DNA of 64,000 bases from Tomocerus qinae (GCA_020055645.1 CM034547.1:32246909-32310908); one strand, 5' to 3'. Numbered from the stretch's first letter, positions 33,740-46,100 are shown. Notes: generated by a model from the sequence alone, not told the origin. Numbers and translations: made by a program.

Positions 33740-36700
33740 ATGACCACAATCTTGATAGGAGTTTTCTTTTGGAACTTTTGTTTTGTTGTTAGATCAGCTA
33801 TTGCAATATCTTTAGAAGATGGTAAGTGGGAACTTCGTTCAGGTTATCATTATCATTACATTATACAATAATAAAATTATAAATTACCACAAAAATATAT
33901 CCCAACATAAAATTGTAATCTGGTAGGATTTCTGTTTATAATCAAAATATGCATACTTTTTGTAGAATCCAATGTTTCCAGTAGTGAAGAATTGACTTCT
34001 ACAACGCAAATAGTTGTCATATCTCTAGCTGCAACATGCAGTTTAATATTGGTTGTCAGCGGCTGTTCATGGGCTTGGTGGGTCAGAGTAAGTATTATAT
34101 GGCATTATACTCCATCTATTGGCATTACTAGTTATACGAGTAGTAGGCTATCTTCAGGCCGCTGAGAGAGGTCCTATTTTGAAAGCTGAAAACAAAAAAC
34201 TCATCTACATGCACAAGTACACTACCGAAGGCACGCCATTGTTATTTTCATAGCCGGTGAGAGAGGATCTTATTGTTCATCGTCCGGGGTCGGAGGTCTT
34301 TTAAGAAGCAAAATTTTGGGTTCGACATCTCAAATGGTCAAGACGAGACGTGGAACAGGAAGAAGGTGAGTTTTTTCCATAAAAAATATTATAAAATGTC
34401 TACCGTATTTTACAGACATGGTTGTATTTTATGACATATGACAGTTGCCTCAACATAGTCGTTATGTTGAAACATTTTTAGGGCTGCAGCCCAAACAGAG
34501 CAAAGTACGCCTGCCATGATGCGTCGTGAGCAGTTATCTAGCGATGATAATAATCAAAATAGCGTACGGGATATGTCGGGTGACAACCCAAATGGCTCCT
34601 TATTGCAACTTGTCGATACTTTATCAAAAACAGTTGAGAAAATGCCCAAGATATTGTGGCTTTGAAAAACATCCCTGATGTAATCAAGGATCTGTCTAAT
34701 CAAATGAAGGACATTAAAGAATTTTTCCAAAGATCAGAGAATTCAGATGACGACGTAGTCATTCATAATGAATGTAGCTCACAAGAAGATATGCAGTTTG
34801 ATCAATTATTTCAAAAGGACAATGAAATCAATGAAAGTGACAATGAAGTAATTAAATTACTGAGTAATGCCGACGACGAAGTCGAATTTGGCCAGCCATT
34901 GAATGATGTAATTGCAAAGAAATTCGAACATATAATTAGTAAGCAGCCAAGTAAGGAGGGATTAGAATCAATCAAAGAGAGCCTAAAAATCCCAGCTAAT
35001 TGCAAATTGTTGGGGGTTCCGAAGGTTAATACAGAAATTTGGTCTCAGTTGCAACCTAAACTGCGTACAAGCGACCTAAAATTACAATACATTCAACAAT
35101 CTATATCAAAAGGAATGATTGCATTTGCGACACTGGCAAATCACTTGTCCGAACAAACCACTAACTCATCAGTTGCTTCTCAGTGCGTAAAGATTATATT
35201 GGAGGAGCCAATGCTCTTCCATTGGTCACCGTGAGCTGAGCCTCAAGCGAAGGCAAGAAATACGTCCTGAAATCAGCAATGAATATGTTGGGATATGCTC
35301 CACTCAAACTCCAGTAAGTGAATTGCTGTTTGGTGACAATCTGGCTGAGTCTCTTAAACAGACAAAATCGGTTGCTCACATCGTCAAGAATAAAGACCAA
35401 AAGAGATTCAGCAATCGACAGTTTCCGTACAAATTCCAAAATAAACCTGGAAGACCTTTAAACTTCCAAAGGACGCCTTTTCGTCCACCTCGAGGGGGCG
35501 TCCAGAACCAACGTTTCCAGAGCAGAAACTACAGGAATGTCAACAATTACCAACAACAACAATAACTTCGGTGAGTAAGTACGCGGGAAGCCTATATTTA
35601 TACATAGATAATTGGAAGAAAATTACAAACGATAAGTTTGTTCTTGATTGTATATCTGGGCTTGTGTTGCCATTTAAAAATAAGCCAATACAAATATTCA
35701 ACCCTAACAGTATAACTTATAATGAATTAGAAATTAATCAAATTAGCTTAGCTGTTAAAAGATTGGTAGACATTGGAGCAGTAAAGACAGTCAGGTATCA
35801 CGAGGAACAATTTTTGTCACAAGTATTCATTGTACCAAAATCTAGTGGTGGATTTCGTTTAGTCATTAATCTAAAACAATTAAATAAGTACATTGATTGT
35901 CCGCATTTTAAAATGGAGGACTATAGAACTGTGTGCAACCTACTAAAAAGGGTTGCTTTATGTCAACGATAGACCAAAAAGATGCATATCATCTTATCCC
36001 AATTGCGAAAGAATCACAAAAATTTTTAAGATTTGAATGGCTTGGGAAAATATATCAATATACTTGTTTGCCTTTCGGGCTTAACATAGCCCCTAGAATT
36101 TTTACAAAAATAATGAAACCAGTACTAGCTTATCTTCGTGGAAGAGGTTATCTGTCAGTTAGTTATCTGGACGATAATTTGTTAATAGGAAAAACCATGA
36201 GGAATGTAGTAATAATATAAATGAAACTATTTCCCTCTATAAAAAGTTGGGATTACTAATTAATCATGAGAAATCGGATTTAAATCCTTCACAAAATGTA
36301 GCATATTTAGGTTTCATTTTCGATTCTCAATATTTAACGATGTATTTACCCGAAACAAAGAAAGAAAAGCTACTTGACTGTATAAGTAAGGCATTACTCG
36401 CGAAAGAATTGACAATTTATCAGGTTGCGCATTTAATTGGTTTATTGGTGTCATCTTTACCTGCAATTCAGTACAGCCAACTTTACATTCGGCAAATAGA
36501 GAAAGAAAAGACAGTTGCTTTGCAAAACTCGAGTGGTAATTTTTACAGTAAGATGATCTTAAGTAGCGAGGTGGTTTCTGATTTGAAATGGTTTGTCAAA
36601 ACTATTCCCAAAGCACTTAACCCTATTCGTAAAGATACCTATGATTTAACAATTACGAGCGATGCTTCTCTAACTGGGTGGGGGGCCCATTGTAATGGTG

Positions 36701-39700
36701 TCAAAACCCATGGGTTTTGGACCGTTTCTCAGAGGAGATTTCACATAAATGTTTTGGAGATGTTTGCTGTTTTTATGGCATTAAAAACCTTTGCAAGTAA
36801 GTTGTGTAACATACAAGTTTTGCTTAGAGTGGATAGTTCCACTGCGATATCCTACATCAATAAATATGGAGGATGTAGATCAGATGCAAATCTCAAAGCA
36901 GCTAAAGAGATTTGGCAGTGGTGTGAACAACGAAATATATGGTTGTTTGCTTCATACATTTCAACTAAATGTAACTTTATAGCAGATAAAGAATCAAGAA
37001 TAGAGATTGAATCTTCTGATTTTGCATTAAACAATACTGATTTTTTATGCATCTGTAAAACATTTGGGAACCCTTCAGTTGATTTGTTTGCTTCCATTCA
37101 TACTAGAAAGTGTGATAAGTATGCATCTTGGTTTCCAGATCCAGAGTCCTGGGTAGTTGATTCATTCACTATAGATTGGGGCAACATTAATTTCTATGCG
37201 TTTCCCCCCTTCTTGCTAATACCAAGAATTTTTAAAAAAGATAGTTAATGATAATGCTACAGGAATACTCGTGGTACCTAAATGGCCTTCCCAGCCATGG
37301 TATCCAAAATTTTTACAATTATGTACTTCGGAAATATTAGAATTTGGTCCAAATATTAATATGCTTTGGTCTCCTTATTCTAATAGCCCACATCCAATGT
37401 TCCGGGACCTAGTTCTACAAGCTGCTGTCCTGTCAAACAATGCTTAAATATGCTAAATTTACCGGATAATGTGACAAAGCTCATCTATTCTTCTTGTTCT
37501 CAAAGTACTTGGAGCCAGTATAAAACAGTTATGAATAATTATTTCGAATTTTGTAAAAGTAATAATTATAGTCCTTACAAACCGAATATTGAACATGTAT
37601 TAGTGTTTTTAACAAAGTTATTTGACAATAGAAAAAGTTATTCATGTGTTAATGCAGCCAGATCTGCTCTGTCCACACTGTTGCCCAACATAGACGGGTA
37701 CAAAATTGGAGAGCATCCATGGTAACCAGACTAATTCGAGGTGTAAGCCGGATTAGACCTCCAGTACCTAGATATAATTTTACTTGGGATGTAAATTGTC
37801 TTCTGAAGGGCCTAAACAATTGGCCTGTTAATAAAGAGCTATCGTTAAAACTGCTGGAAATCAAGTTAGCAGGTTTACTAGCTCTGTATCTGCTCAAAGG
37901 GTTCAAACATTGAGCTCTATCACGATTGATAATATTGATATTAAGGATACGGTGACAATAAAAATAACAGCAATGTTAAAAACATCTAGACCTGGAAAGT
38001 GTCATCCCTTATAATATTGCCTCCGTTTCCTATCAATCCTAAACTTTGTGTTGTATCATGTTTAAATGAGTACCTTGTTAGAACTAAAAATATTAGAAAT
38101 GATAACTTTCTTTTCATTTCATTCAATAAACCGTACAAGAAAGTAGGTAGCCAAACTATAAGTCGATGGTTATGTATTTTGCTAAAAGAGGTGGGTATTG
38201 ATGTGAAGACTTTTAAAGGTCATAGCTACAGACATTCTTCTACCTCTAAAGCACTTCTAATGGGTGTAAATGTAGATAAAATATTTAAACAAGCTGGCTG
38301 GTCTGATGGGTCAAAGGTATTTGCTAGGTTTTATAATAAGCCAATTATGGACTCTAATGAGTTTTTTAATACAGTTTTGAAGGTCAATTAATTCAATAAT
38401 TGTATAATGGTTTTGTATATGATTGTATAATGACGTATTGTGCCAATAAATTAATTTTCTTGCAGCATAAATTCAGTCTTTGAACAACTACTCGTATAAC
38501 TAGTAATGCCAATAGATGGAGTATAATGCCATATAATTGGAGATTAAGCGAGGCCTGCCGAAGGCAGGGCGAAGCTTAATCATAATTATATTAATTATAT
38601 GAAATCTTAAGGCATTACTCCCACCCTCCCATCCCTTTGGTGGGCATAATTTATGCTGCATATTGCTTTGAATCAATGGCGTGCCTTCGGTAGTGTACTT
38701 GTGCATGTAGATGAGTTTTTTGTTTTCAGCTTTCAAAATAGGACCTCTCTCAGCGGCCTGAAGATAGCCTACTACTCGTATAACTAGTAATGCCTTAAGA
38801 TTTCATATAATTAATATAATTATGATTAAGCTTCGCCCTGCCTTCGGCAGGCCTCGCTTAATCTCCAATTATTCTTACTAATGTACAATACAATACTACA
38901 TAGATGTAATTTAGACCATTTTTGTTTGACCAGTCAACCGACTATGTTTGTAGTTGACTTGGCCTTTTTCACAATTTATGTCGACAATAATAAGTATTGA
39001 GTATTCTATGAAAATTTCAGTTCGTTCAATTTGATAAAATTGACAAGTTTAATTTAATTAAGCAATTGATTGGTTTTAATGTATCTGGTTTGGGTATTTA
39101 AACGCAGAATCTATGTAGAATTTGTTAAAAATTTACTAAAGCCCATTACTTTGGATAAGTATATTTATAATGATAAATCTTGGATTTTAGTTTTGCAGAA
39201 GACAACGAGGAGAAGTTACAGCAAATGGTTATGTTATTAACCCAAACGCCCAAGACAGAGTTTTCAGTGAGTTGAGAGTAGGAGATTTGGAGAGGCAGTC
39301 GATATCGGATCCAGTAACCTTTGAGCCATTGCCCACTGTTTCAACTCTTGAATATGACCCCCGTGAAAGCTTTGAACTGCGATCTAGCAAAGTTCCTGGA
39401 ATTGTACCAGTGGCAGATGAAGCTAATATTTATGCCCACGATTGGTTTGGTGAATAACACTTGTTATCTTACATAATGCTCTATTAACTCTGTTCATAAT
39501 TGTTGAGTGAGATGTTTTCGTTCAATACAGAGAGCTTTAAAGTTTAGGTAATTAATATTTTCATATTGGTAGATCCCCAGCACAAGAACTTTCCGAGAGG
39601 AAACATCGAGTATCTAAAAGTGGTTGGAAAAGGTTGGTTCGGACAGGTTATCGAAGCTGATGCCACCAACATAGTTCCATTTCCACCAAAGATACGAGTT

Positions 39701-41107
39701 AGTGTGAAGTTACTTCGAGAAGACGCATCGGATCAAGAGCAAATTAGATTTTTAAATGAGTCAAGAATGTATCGGGATGCTAATGATGGGAATATCTTGA
39801 AAATGCTGGGTCACTGCATTGAAACTTCGCCTTACATTCTAATTATGGAACATTGGCCTATGGGAGATCTCAAGTCTTACCTCTTGGGAAATAAAGCCAG
39901 AGCAACAGAGCTGTACAATCAAGGAATTCTCCTTAGAATGACTTTAGGTAGGCAATACATGAGCAACTGACGCCTACAAGTCAGTTACATTTAATTTTCA
40001 TCGTGTTTCGTTTTTGGCTTTTACTTACTACATACATTTTCGTCTATTGCGTCTACCACGGAATGCTTTCACTCTCTACTTATCTTTCTCTTTTTATAGA
40101 CTTAAATACCATTCGATGCTTTCACTGTGTATATGACCTATGGCTTAATATTGTTAATACCGTAATATTTACAATTTTGTGAGACTGTACATACATGATC
40201 TCTCTCTGCTTAAGGTCTAATACTAATTAATGAAAATTGACTTACCCCGATCAATAGAGATAGATTAATATTATTGGACAGGTAGGTATTATAGGTTACT
40301 ATATAGAAATTTTGAAATATTTTCCACAGATATAGCTCGTGGGTTGGAATGGATGGAAAGTTCGGGTTTCGTACATGGCGATCTTGCAGGTATCTATTTT
40401 CATATTCCTTCAATTTGCCACTTGGGTGCATTTGTTTTTAAAAAATCTGTTTTTAAAGCTCGAAATTGCATGGTTGCTAATGCTGCTGGTAAGGTGGTAA
40501 TTGGCGATTATGGATTGGGACCTGAAAACTATAAAGAAGACTACTATTGGAGTGGCCACATAGCTATACCGTTACGTTGGGCAGCGCCTGAGACGATCGA
40601 ATGTACTTCTACTGCAATTAAAACTCTTAAGGTATGTATTCACGCTATAATGTAGAACGAAGGCAGATACAAATAATAATGTGTAAAGCAACTAATGATG
40701 TGGCTGATGAAAATAAGGTTAAAAACAGTAGGCAGTATACTTGAGTAAACGATAATATTCGACTGACTCATCTAATTTCAGTTTCGGTGCTGAATCATTA
40801 AAATGTTAATATTTTGTAAACGTTCTTAAAGGTTACAACGAAGTCAAATATATGGACTTTTGGAGTTGTTCTTTGGGAGATTTTTGAATTTGGAAAATCA
40901 CCTTACTTTGAACTGTCGGATGAAGAGATTTTCAGCCGAGTTATTGAAGCTAGAAATTATGTTCTGGAACGACCTAATATGAGTTATGCCTCTACCGCAG
41001 TCAAACACAAATTGTACAATATGATGGCTAATAGCTGCTGGTCTTCAAACCCGGACGCAAGAGGATCCATCACTGATATCATACATATTTTATCTACACC
41101 AGCATAA
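33740..41107 (+). CDS. receptor-like protein kinase, lemur tyrosine kinase (LMTK/AATYK)-like
   Basis: Seven exons in consistent phase: 33740-33821, 33966-34087, 39191-39449, 39573-39947, 40330-40389, 40459-40631 and 40832-41107, giving 448 residues. Order: signal peptide (MTTILIGVFFWNF), very short ectodomain, one transmembrane helix (IVVISLAATCSLILVV), basic juxtamembrane (FCRRQR), then a kinase domain. Kinase motifs: glycine loop VGKGWFGQV, lysine in VSVKLL, catalytic loop HGDLAARNCMV (HGD instead of HRD), DYG for DFG, NYKEDYYW activation segment, PLRWAAPE, and WTFGVVLWEIFEFG. GWFGQV, the changed HxD, DYG and NYKEDYY are LMTK-like features. The Asp and Lys needed for catalysis are present. 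Intron 2 is enlarged by a 4.8-kb DIRS element. There is no long C-terminal tail as in vertebrate LMTKs. Confidence 0.88.
34121..34241 (+). repeat. DIRS left inverted terminal repeat
   Basis: 121 bp, base-for-base reverse complement of 38674-38794 by my reading. The unique left extension 34094-34120 lies outside it. Confidence 0.95.
34334..35565 (+). pseudogene. DIRS gag-like ORF, intron-containing and frameshifted
   Basis: It probably starts at ATG 34334 (MVKTRRGTGRR), with a GTGAGT donor at 34366 and a TTTTTAG acceptor ending at 34481. The join keeps frame into AAAQTEQSTPAMMRREQL. The frame breaks near 34645, continues as a long acidic segment to about 35220 (VIKDLSNQMKDIKEFFQ...), breaks again near 35200-35220, and ends with an Arg/Gln/Asn-rich nucleic-acid-binding-like tail (RPPRGGVQNQRFQSRNYRN) at 35565. 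This fits the gag region of DIRS elements. Spliceosomal introns inside DIRS-like elements are known from other animals. Confidence 0.7.
35571..37440 (+). pseudogene. DIRS reverse transcriptase / RNase H, frameshifted
   Basis: RT motifs in order: FIVPKSSGGFRLVINLKQLN, DQKDAYH, LPFGLNIAPRIFTK and the catalytic YLDDN (near 36160-36175), followed by VAYLGFIFDS. An RNase H-like domain follows (TITSDASLTGWGAHC, then NVLEMFAVFMAL and RVDSSTAISYIN). The family-typical segment NPSVDLFAS...AFPPFLLI and WPSQPWYP closes the ORF. The frame changes near 35940 (an A-run), near 36205 (another A-run) and near 37240. The product would make cDNA from the element RNA. I see no adenine-methylase domain. Confidence 0.9.
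37450..38391 (+). pseudogene. DIRS tyrosine recombinase, frameshifted
   Basis: The N-terminal core-binding part is at 37450-37725 (TWSQYKTVMNNYFEFCKSN). The frame shifts near 37718, near 37870-37910 and again near 38010. The catalytic C-terminal part at 37999-38391 shows TISRWLCILLKEVGI, FKGHSYRHSSTSKAL (the HxxR motif), AGWSDGSKVFARFYN and the nucleophile tyrosine of FARFYN. The enzyme integrates the circular DNA form without a target duplication. Several single-base indels suggest decay or homopolymer sequencing error. Confidence 0.88.
38488..38618 (+). repeat. DIRS internal complementary region (ICR)
   Basis: Positions 38488-38537 are the reverse complement of the element's left end (34094-34143), and 38533-38618 are the reverse complement of its right end (38787-38872). 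The two parts overlap by 5 bp (ATAAT, i.e. ATTAT inverted), the same pentamer found at both insertion junctions. Confidence 0.95.
38674..38794 (-). repeat. DIRS right inverted terminal repeat
   Basis: 121 bp, reverse complement of the left repeat at 34121-34241. The right extension 38795-38872 lies outside it and is matched in the ICR. The minus ORF at 38500-38736 is a shadow. Confidence 0.95.
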
Positions 41108-41396
41108 TTGCTGATATCTAATAAAAAATTAACTGTTGTGATTATTTAAGCCTATATAAATTAGTAACATCTCTGTAAATAGTTAAATTTATACTGTACA
41201 ACGGGTCAAATACAATGCATATATTAATATTTTTCAATTTTGTAATTTTATTAATAATGCCAGCGTGCAATATAGTCAGTAGAAAGTTCATATTCATACA
41301 CTATTTATAGTAGCTGGATATTATTTTTATTATTAGGTTTTAAATAGATTTATTTCATAGTTTGGTTACTTTTTAAAACAGGTGGAAGAGAGAGAA

Positions 41397-42070
41397 GAAA
41401 TCTTGACTGATTTGCTGTCATCTTGGTTAATCCTTGATTGATTTGCTAGAATCTTGGTTAATCATTATTGATTTACTAGAGACTTAGTTGATCTGTCATA
41501 ATCTTCGTTGATCTTAGTGTACTAGAATCTTTGTTAATCTTAGTGTACTAGAATCTTTGTTAATCTTGGTTGATTTGCTAGAATCTTGGTCAATCTTGGT
41601 TGATTTGCTAGAATCTTGGTCAATCTTGGTTGATTTGCTAGAATCTTGGTCAATCTTGGTTGATTTGCTAGAATCTTTGTCAATCTTGGTTGATTTGCTA
41701 GAATCTTGGTCAATCTTGGTTGGTCTTGGTATATTTGCTAGAGTCTTGGTTGGTCTTGGTTGATTCATTAGGAGTCTTCGTTGATTCCTTATGTTGATTT
41801 GCTAGAATCTTGGTAGATTTGCTAGAACCTTGGTATATTTGCTAGAATCTTGGTAGATTTGCTAGAACCTTGGTATATTTGCTAGAATCTTGGTAGATTA
41901 GCTATAATCTTAGTTAATCTTGGTTTATCTTGGTAGATTTGCTAGAATCTTAATAAATCTTGGTTTGTCTTGGTAGATTTGCTAGAATCTTAGTTAATCT
42001 TGGTTGGTCTTGGTTGATTCATTAGTAGTCTTTGTTTATTCCTTATGTTGATTTGCTAGAATCTTGGTTG
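41397..42070 (+). repeat. minisatellite, about 30-bp unit (AATCTTGGTTGATTTGCTAG-type)
   Basis: An array of about 670 bp begins roughly 290 bp after the kinase stop. The core 41551-41720 holds five near-identical 30-bp units combining AATCTTGGT, CAATCTTGGT and TGATTTGCTAG. The flanks are degenerate units of 15-30 bp. The same sequence gives open frames on both strands (SKSTKIDQD repeats on minus, LVDLLESWSI on plus). With a 30-bp period that is expected of any stop-free unit and does not indicate a gene. Confidence 0.92.
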
Positions 42071-43108
42071 ATAGCCTAAAGCCCAGAGATAATCTTACAA
42101 TCAAGAACTGAAAACTGCAAGTTGTCAACCTTGATAGCAGCTCGGACAATATCCTATGTTCCAATAATCTAATTCCTTCATACGTTTCTTTCCAGCTTGT
42201 TCCTTGATTTGAATTGGACAATAGACAACAATAACAGTGGAAGATTTTCCAGGATTCCAAACTTCCAACACGACTCCAACTTCACTCTGCCTGCTTCGAT
42301 CTCTATCCCGACTACACACAAGTCACACAGTCACACACACACCCAAATACTCATGCAAAGCAGTACACACTTCGATTATATAAGAAGGAATACCACATTG
42401 CATGTGACCAGCTGGCGCACACATTATTCTTTCTTTGCAGAACAATCATTTCAAAAGGTACATAGGCTGTCTTGTAGGTAGTAGGAGTAGGAGGAATGAT
42501 ACATCAAAATTTTATTGTTCTTTTGCTTACAGACACTGACACAAGTTGTTCAGTTCAGTGAAACGGATAAAATTTAAAAAATCCAATGATTCCTGATTCC
42601 ACTGAACTTGTCTATGGTCATGGCCAATCCTTACCTTAAAGTTCTGTCATAGGCCGATCTGTATTTAAAATCCAACGTAGAAGTTGTTGTCAAAAGGTGA
42701 AGGGGGTGGAACAAGTCTCACCGAACGTCAAAAACCAGAAGAAAACTCAAGTTTTAAAAGCACGGATCTGCCTTCTTGTACGGTGTTTCATTTTCTGTTG
42801 TTAAGTTTTCTTTCATCTTTACATTTGCTGGTACAATGTACTATGTACAATACTAAAATATAATCAAAACCTCTCCTGTATTCTACTATTTCTACTCTTA
42901 ATTTCTGAAACTTGAATAATAATTGTATTTTCATTAGAACCCGGACAAAAACATTAATGTAAAATTTTTAATCAAATCAAAAACCATTTCAAATTTTCAG
43001 ACTATGAACTGATGTTTTCTATTCTGATTTATAGGTACTTAGGATTTGAGCTGCTTGGATTTTATTTCTAACTACTTCGTTCGAGAGTCTAATTTATTTT
43101 AAAAGAAA
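42071..43108. other. intergenic, nothing recognised
   Basis: Spacer between the minisatellite and the ABC transporter gene. It has a short CA-rich run at about 42318-42342. The ORFs on both strands at 42036-42481 overlap one another and show no domain. Confidence 0.4.
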
Positions 43109-46100
43109 ATGATACAATACTGCCCGGAAGGTCAATCACTGGTGCCACACATCTGGAAGGACCATGGCATTTCTCCCTGTTTGTGTGAAACGGTTATATC
43201 TGGTGCTAGTTTAGGATTCGTTATGGTATTTGTCACAATACAGCTCCTATTTTATAGAAAATATGCCATCCGAGTGGAGCATTACACACTTCCATATTCA
43301 CAAATGTTTGGACTCCAGGTGAGACTAACTTTGAACTTAGTAGTACCGAATACTGATGACTAATAATAATTTATTATTATACTAGTACTGTTGTACTACA
43401 TTATGTTATGGTTATGATGAATAGTCCTTCGATATTCGGTAATTAACTAGCGCCAGTTACTAATTATGTAAACTTAATCGTTTCAGATGGTGCTAAATGG
43501 CATAATGCCCGTGATAGCTATAATGCACTTGATTATTAACATATTGGTTTTCAAGCCTTCCGTTCTGTATGGCTACATGATCTTGTCTTTCATTCAAGGA
43601 ATTGTAGTATGGCCAATGGTTTGCATTCTCATTCTGAAGGAAAGAAACTTTATGCTACCTACTATCCTAACAAGTGGACATGGACTTGTGCTGCTCGTGT
43701 TCTGGACAGGGTTCTTTGCAGTGCAAAATTTTGTTTTCCTCAATATTCGAAGTCATCAATGGTTTTTCAAACTACAGTCTGCTGAAGACATCATCAACTT
43801 TTCAACATTCATTGGAAAATACTTAGTAAGCGGAGGAATTTTCCTTTTGGGATTGAAAGCTCCTGGCATTCCTTCTGTTAGAAACAGTGAAAGCTTTTCT
43901 CGACTTCATCCAGATGGGGACGATGAAAACGTCAGGTCTGCTAGTGAAGGCTCACCTTTTCGGAACCTAGGGAGAAAATTAAAACTCTTGGGACCGTTTA
44001 TTTGGCCAAGTAAAAGCCTACTGTTGCAAGTTTACGTTGTCATTTGCATGTCGTTCTTGGCTGTTGGACGCCTAGTAAATGTATATGTCCCAATCTATAG
44101 CAAGAAGATAGGTGAGTGTACAATATTTAATATAAAATAAAGCATATTAAAATTAAAGTGTACTCATCATTTGTACTTTCTTTTACCTTTGCTAACTTGA
44201 TATAATATTTTCACCCACCTTTCACTACACATAGTAAACAATTGTGAAAGGTCGGTGAAAGTTTCTTATGAAGTCAGCATAAGAATGATAAAAGGGATAT
44301 ATAAACGTTAATATTTTTCTGATAGTAAGACACTTATGGTCAAAATTGACATCAAAGATACCATTTTACCATACATTTCATTTCTGACAATGAAAAATTA
44401 TTTAGTTGACAGCATGACTATCGTCACAAATAGTACCACCTCCTTGGAAAGTCGTTGGTTTCAATTCAGCACGGATTCTTTTCACTTCGCATTTCGGTGG
44501 GATTTCATCCTCATTTACGTAGCTCTTAAAATTGTGCAAGGAGGAGGTGCCGGAGGTACTGGCTTGTTAAACAACATTAGAAACCTTATGTGGATTAGTG
44601 TTGAACAATACACCACAAGAGAAGTCCAAGTATGTATTTAAATTTTTTTCACTCAATTTTACTCAGCTATGTTTAATTTTAATTTCTCATGTTTATATAA
44701 TAGGTTCGTTTTTTTGAGCATCTGCATAATCTAAGTCTTCGTTGGCATTTGCAAAGAAAAACTGGAGAAGTATTAAGAGCCATGGACAGAGGCACTGACA
44801 GCATCAACAACATCCTAAACTATCTTATTTTCAGCATTTTACCAACAGTGGCGGACATCATCATATCGATAGTCTATTTATCGGCTTTCTTAAATGTGTG
44901 GTTCGGACTCATCGTATTTGTGACAATGGTTCTTTACCTTGTTGCTACATTCACTATTACAGAGTGGCGTACTAAGTTTAGGAGGTCGATGAATACAGCC
45001 GACAATGAACAAAGACAGCAAGCAGTTGATTCCTTGCTTAATTTTGAGACAGTTAAATATTACGCTAACGAAAGTTACGAGACTAATCGTTATGCTGATT
45101 CCATCTTAAAATATCAAAAGGAAGAGTGGAAAGTGACTGCATCCGTTTGTTTTCTTAATTTCGTCCAAATGATTTTAATTAACTCTGGGCTTCTTGTTGG
45201 ATCCCTATTATGTGTAAAAATGGTGGTAAACAATGAAGGTTTAACAGTTGGAGATTACGTCTTGTTTTCTTCCTATCTGCTGCAGCTCTATGCTCCTTTG
45301 AATTATTTTGGAACTTACTACAGGTGAAATTCCCTACGCTGTGTATTATTCAATAAGGGAATTTAGTCTAGCTAACTGATTCATTTGTATTTTTAATTTT
45401 AGGATGTTGCAGAAGTGTTTCATTGATATGGAAAATATGTTAGATCTGTTCAAAGAAGAACAGGAAGTTCAAGACTCTCCTGATGCTCGTAACCTGGAAA
45501 TAAAACAGGGAGTAATAGAGTTTAGAAACGTTAACTTTAGCTATTTGCCAGAGAAGTCTGTTCTGAATGGGATATCTTTCACAGTACCGGCAGGAAAAAC
45601 TGTAGCTTTGGTAAGCAATGTTATTGGGATGAAATAAAATAGGGATTTAGGTATCGATGAATTTTTCAAAATTGAATGATTAATACTGTTCATTCATGAC
45701 TCAAGATTTTTTTCGTCTTAAAGTGTCAAGCTTTCGAAAACCATATTTGTTTTTTTTCAAGAAAAAAATAATAAAAATAGTATTAAATCGGTTTGGCATT
45801 AATTTAAGTAATTAAACAAATTAATGAAAAATAAAGAAAAGTGTGACGTAGGGTTGGATATCGAGCTACTATGACCAGAAGGTGATAGACTGATGGAGGA
45901 TAGGAAAATATTCAATGTTTCAGCAAAAGCAATTTAAAACACTTTCATGAAAATGGTCGATTTTTAGTTGTATATCTCTTATTTAATCCCCCTCTTTTTA
46001 GAATGAATGTTCAAGAATAATTAGTTAACCAGTCATGAATAGTACGTTACGTTATGGTGATAAATAAGTAATGTACTTTCTAATTTACATCTCTAAGTAG

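Larger units (their letters stand above)
34094..38872 (+). mobile_element. DIRS-type tyrosine-recombinase retrotransposon inside kinase intron 2
   Basis: An element of about 4.78 kb in the same orientation as the host gene. It has 121-bp perfect inverted repeats (34121-34241 and 38674-38794), unique terminal extensions on both sides, and an internal complementary region (38488-38618) that is the reverse complement of the right end joined to the left end. That arrangement is diagnostic of DIRS elements, which replicate through a circle. Order of genes: gag-like, reverse transcriptase/RNase H, tyrosine recombinase. No target duplication is seen; both junctions share ATTAT, consistent with recombinase-mediated insertion. 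The left end lies 6 bp after the exon 2 donor. Coding parts carry at least six single-base frameshifts, so this copy looks non-autonomous unless they are sequencing errors. Confidence 0.95.

Noticed and set aside
34094..38872. CRISPR or prokaryotic integron-like interpretation of inverted repeats plus tyrosine recombinase
   Set aside because: Reverse transcriptase, RNase H and ICR geometry identify a eukaryotic DIRS element.
41514..41768. Repetitive protein SKSTKIDQDS on the minus strand
   Set aside because: Product of a stop-free 30-bp minisatellite; the opposite strand is equally open.
44330..44405. Coding extension of ABCB6 exon 3 upstream to 44336
   Set aside because: It does not match the phase of exon 2; the acceptor at 44405 gives the right phase and the expected KIVDS junction.
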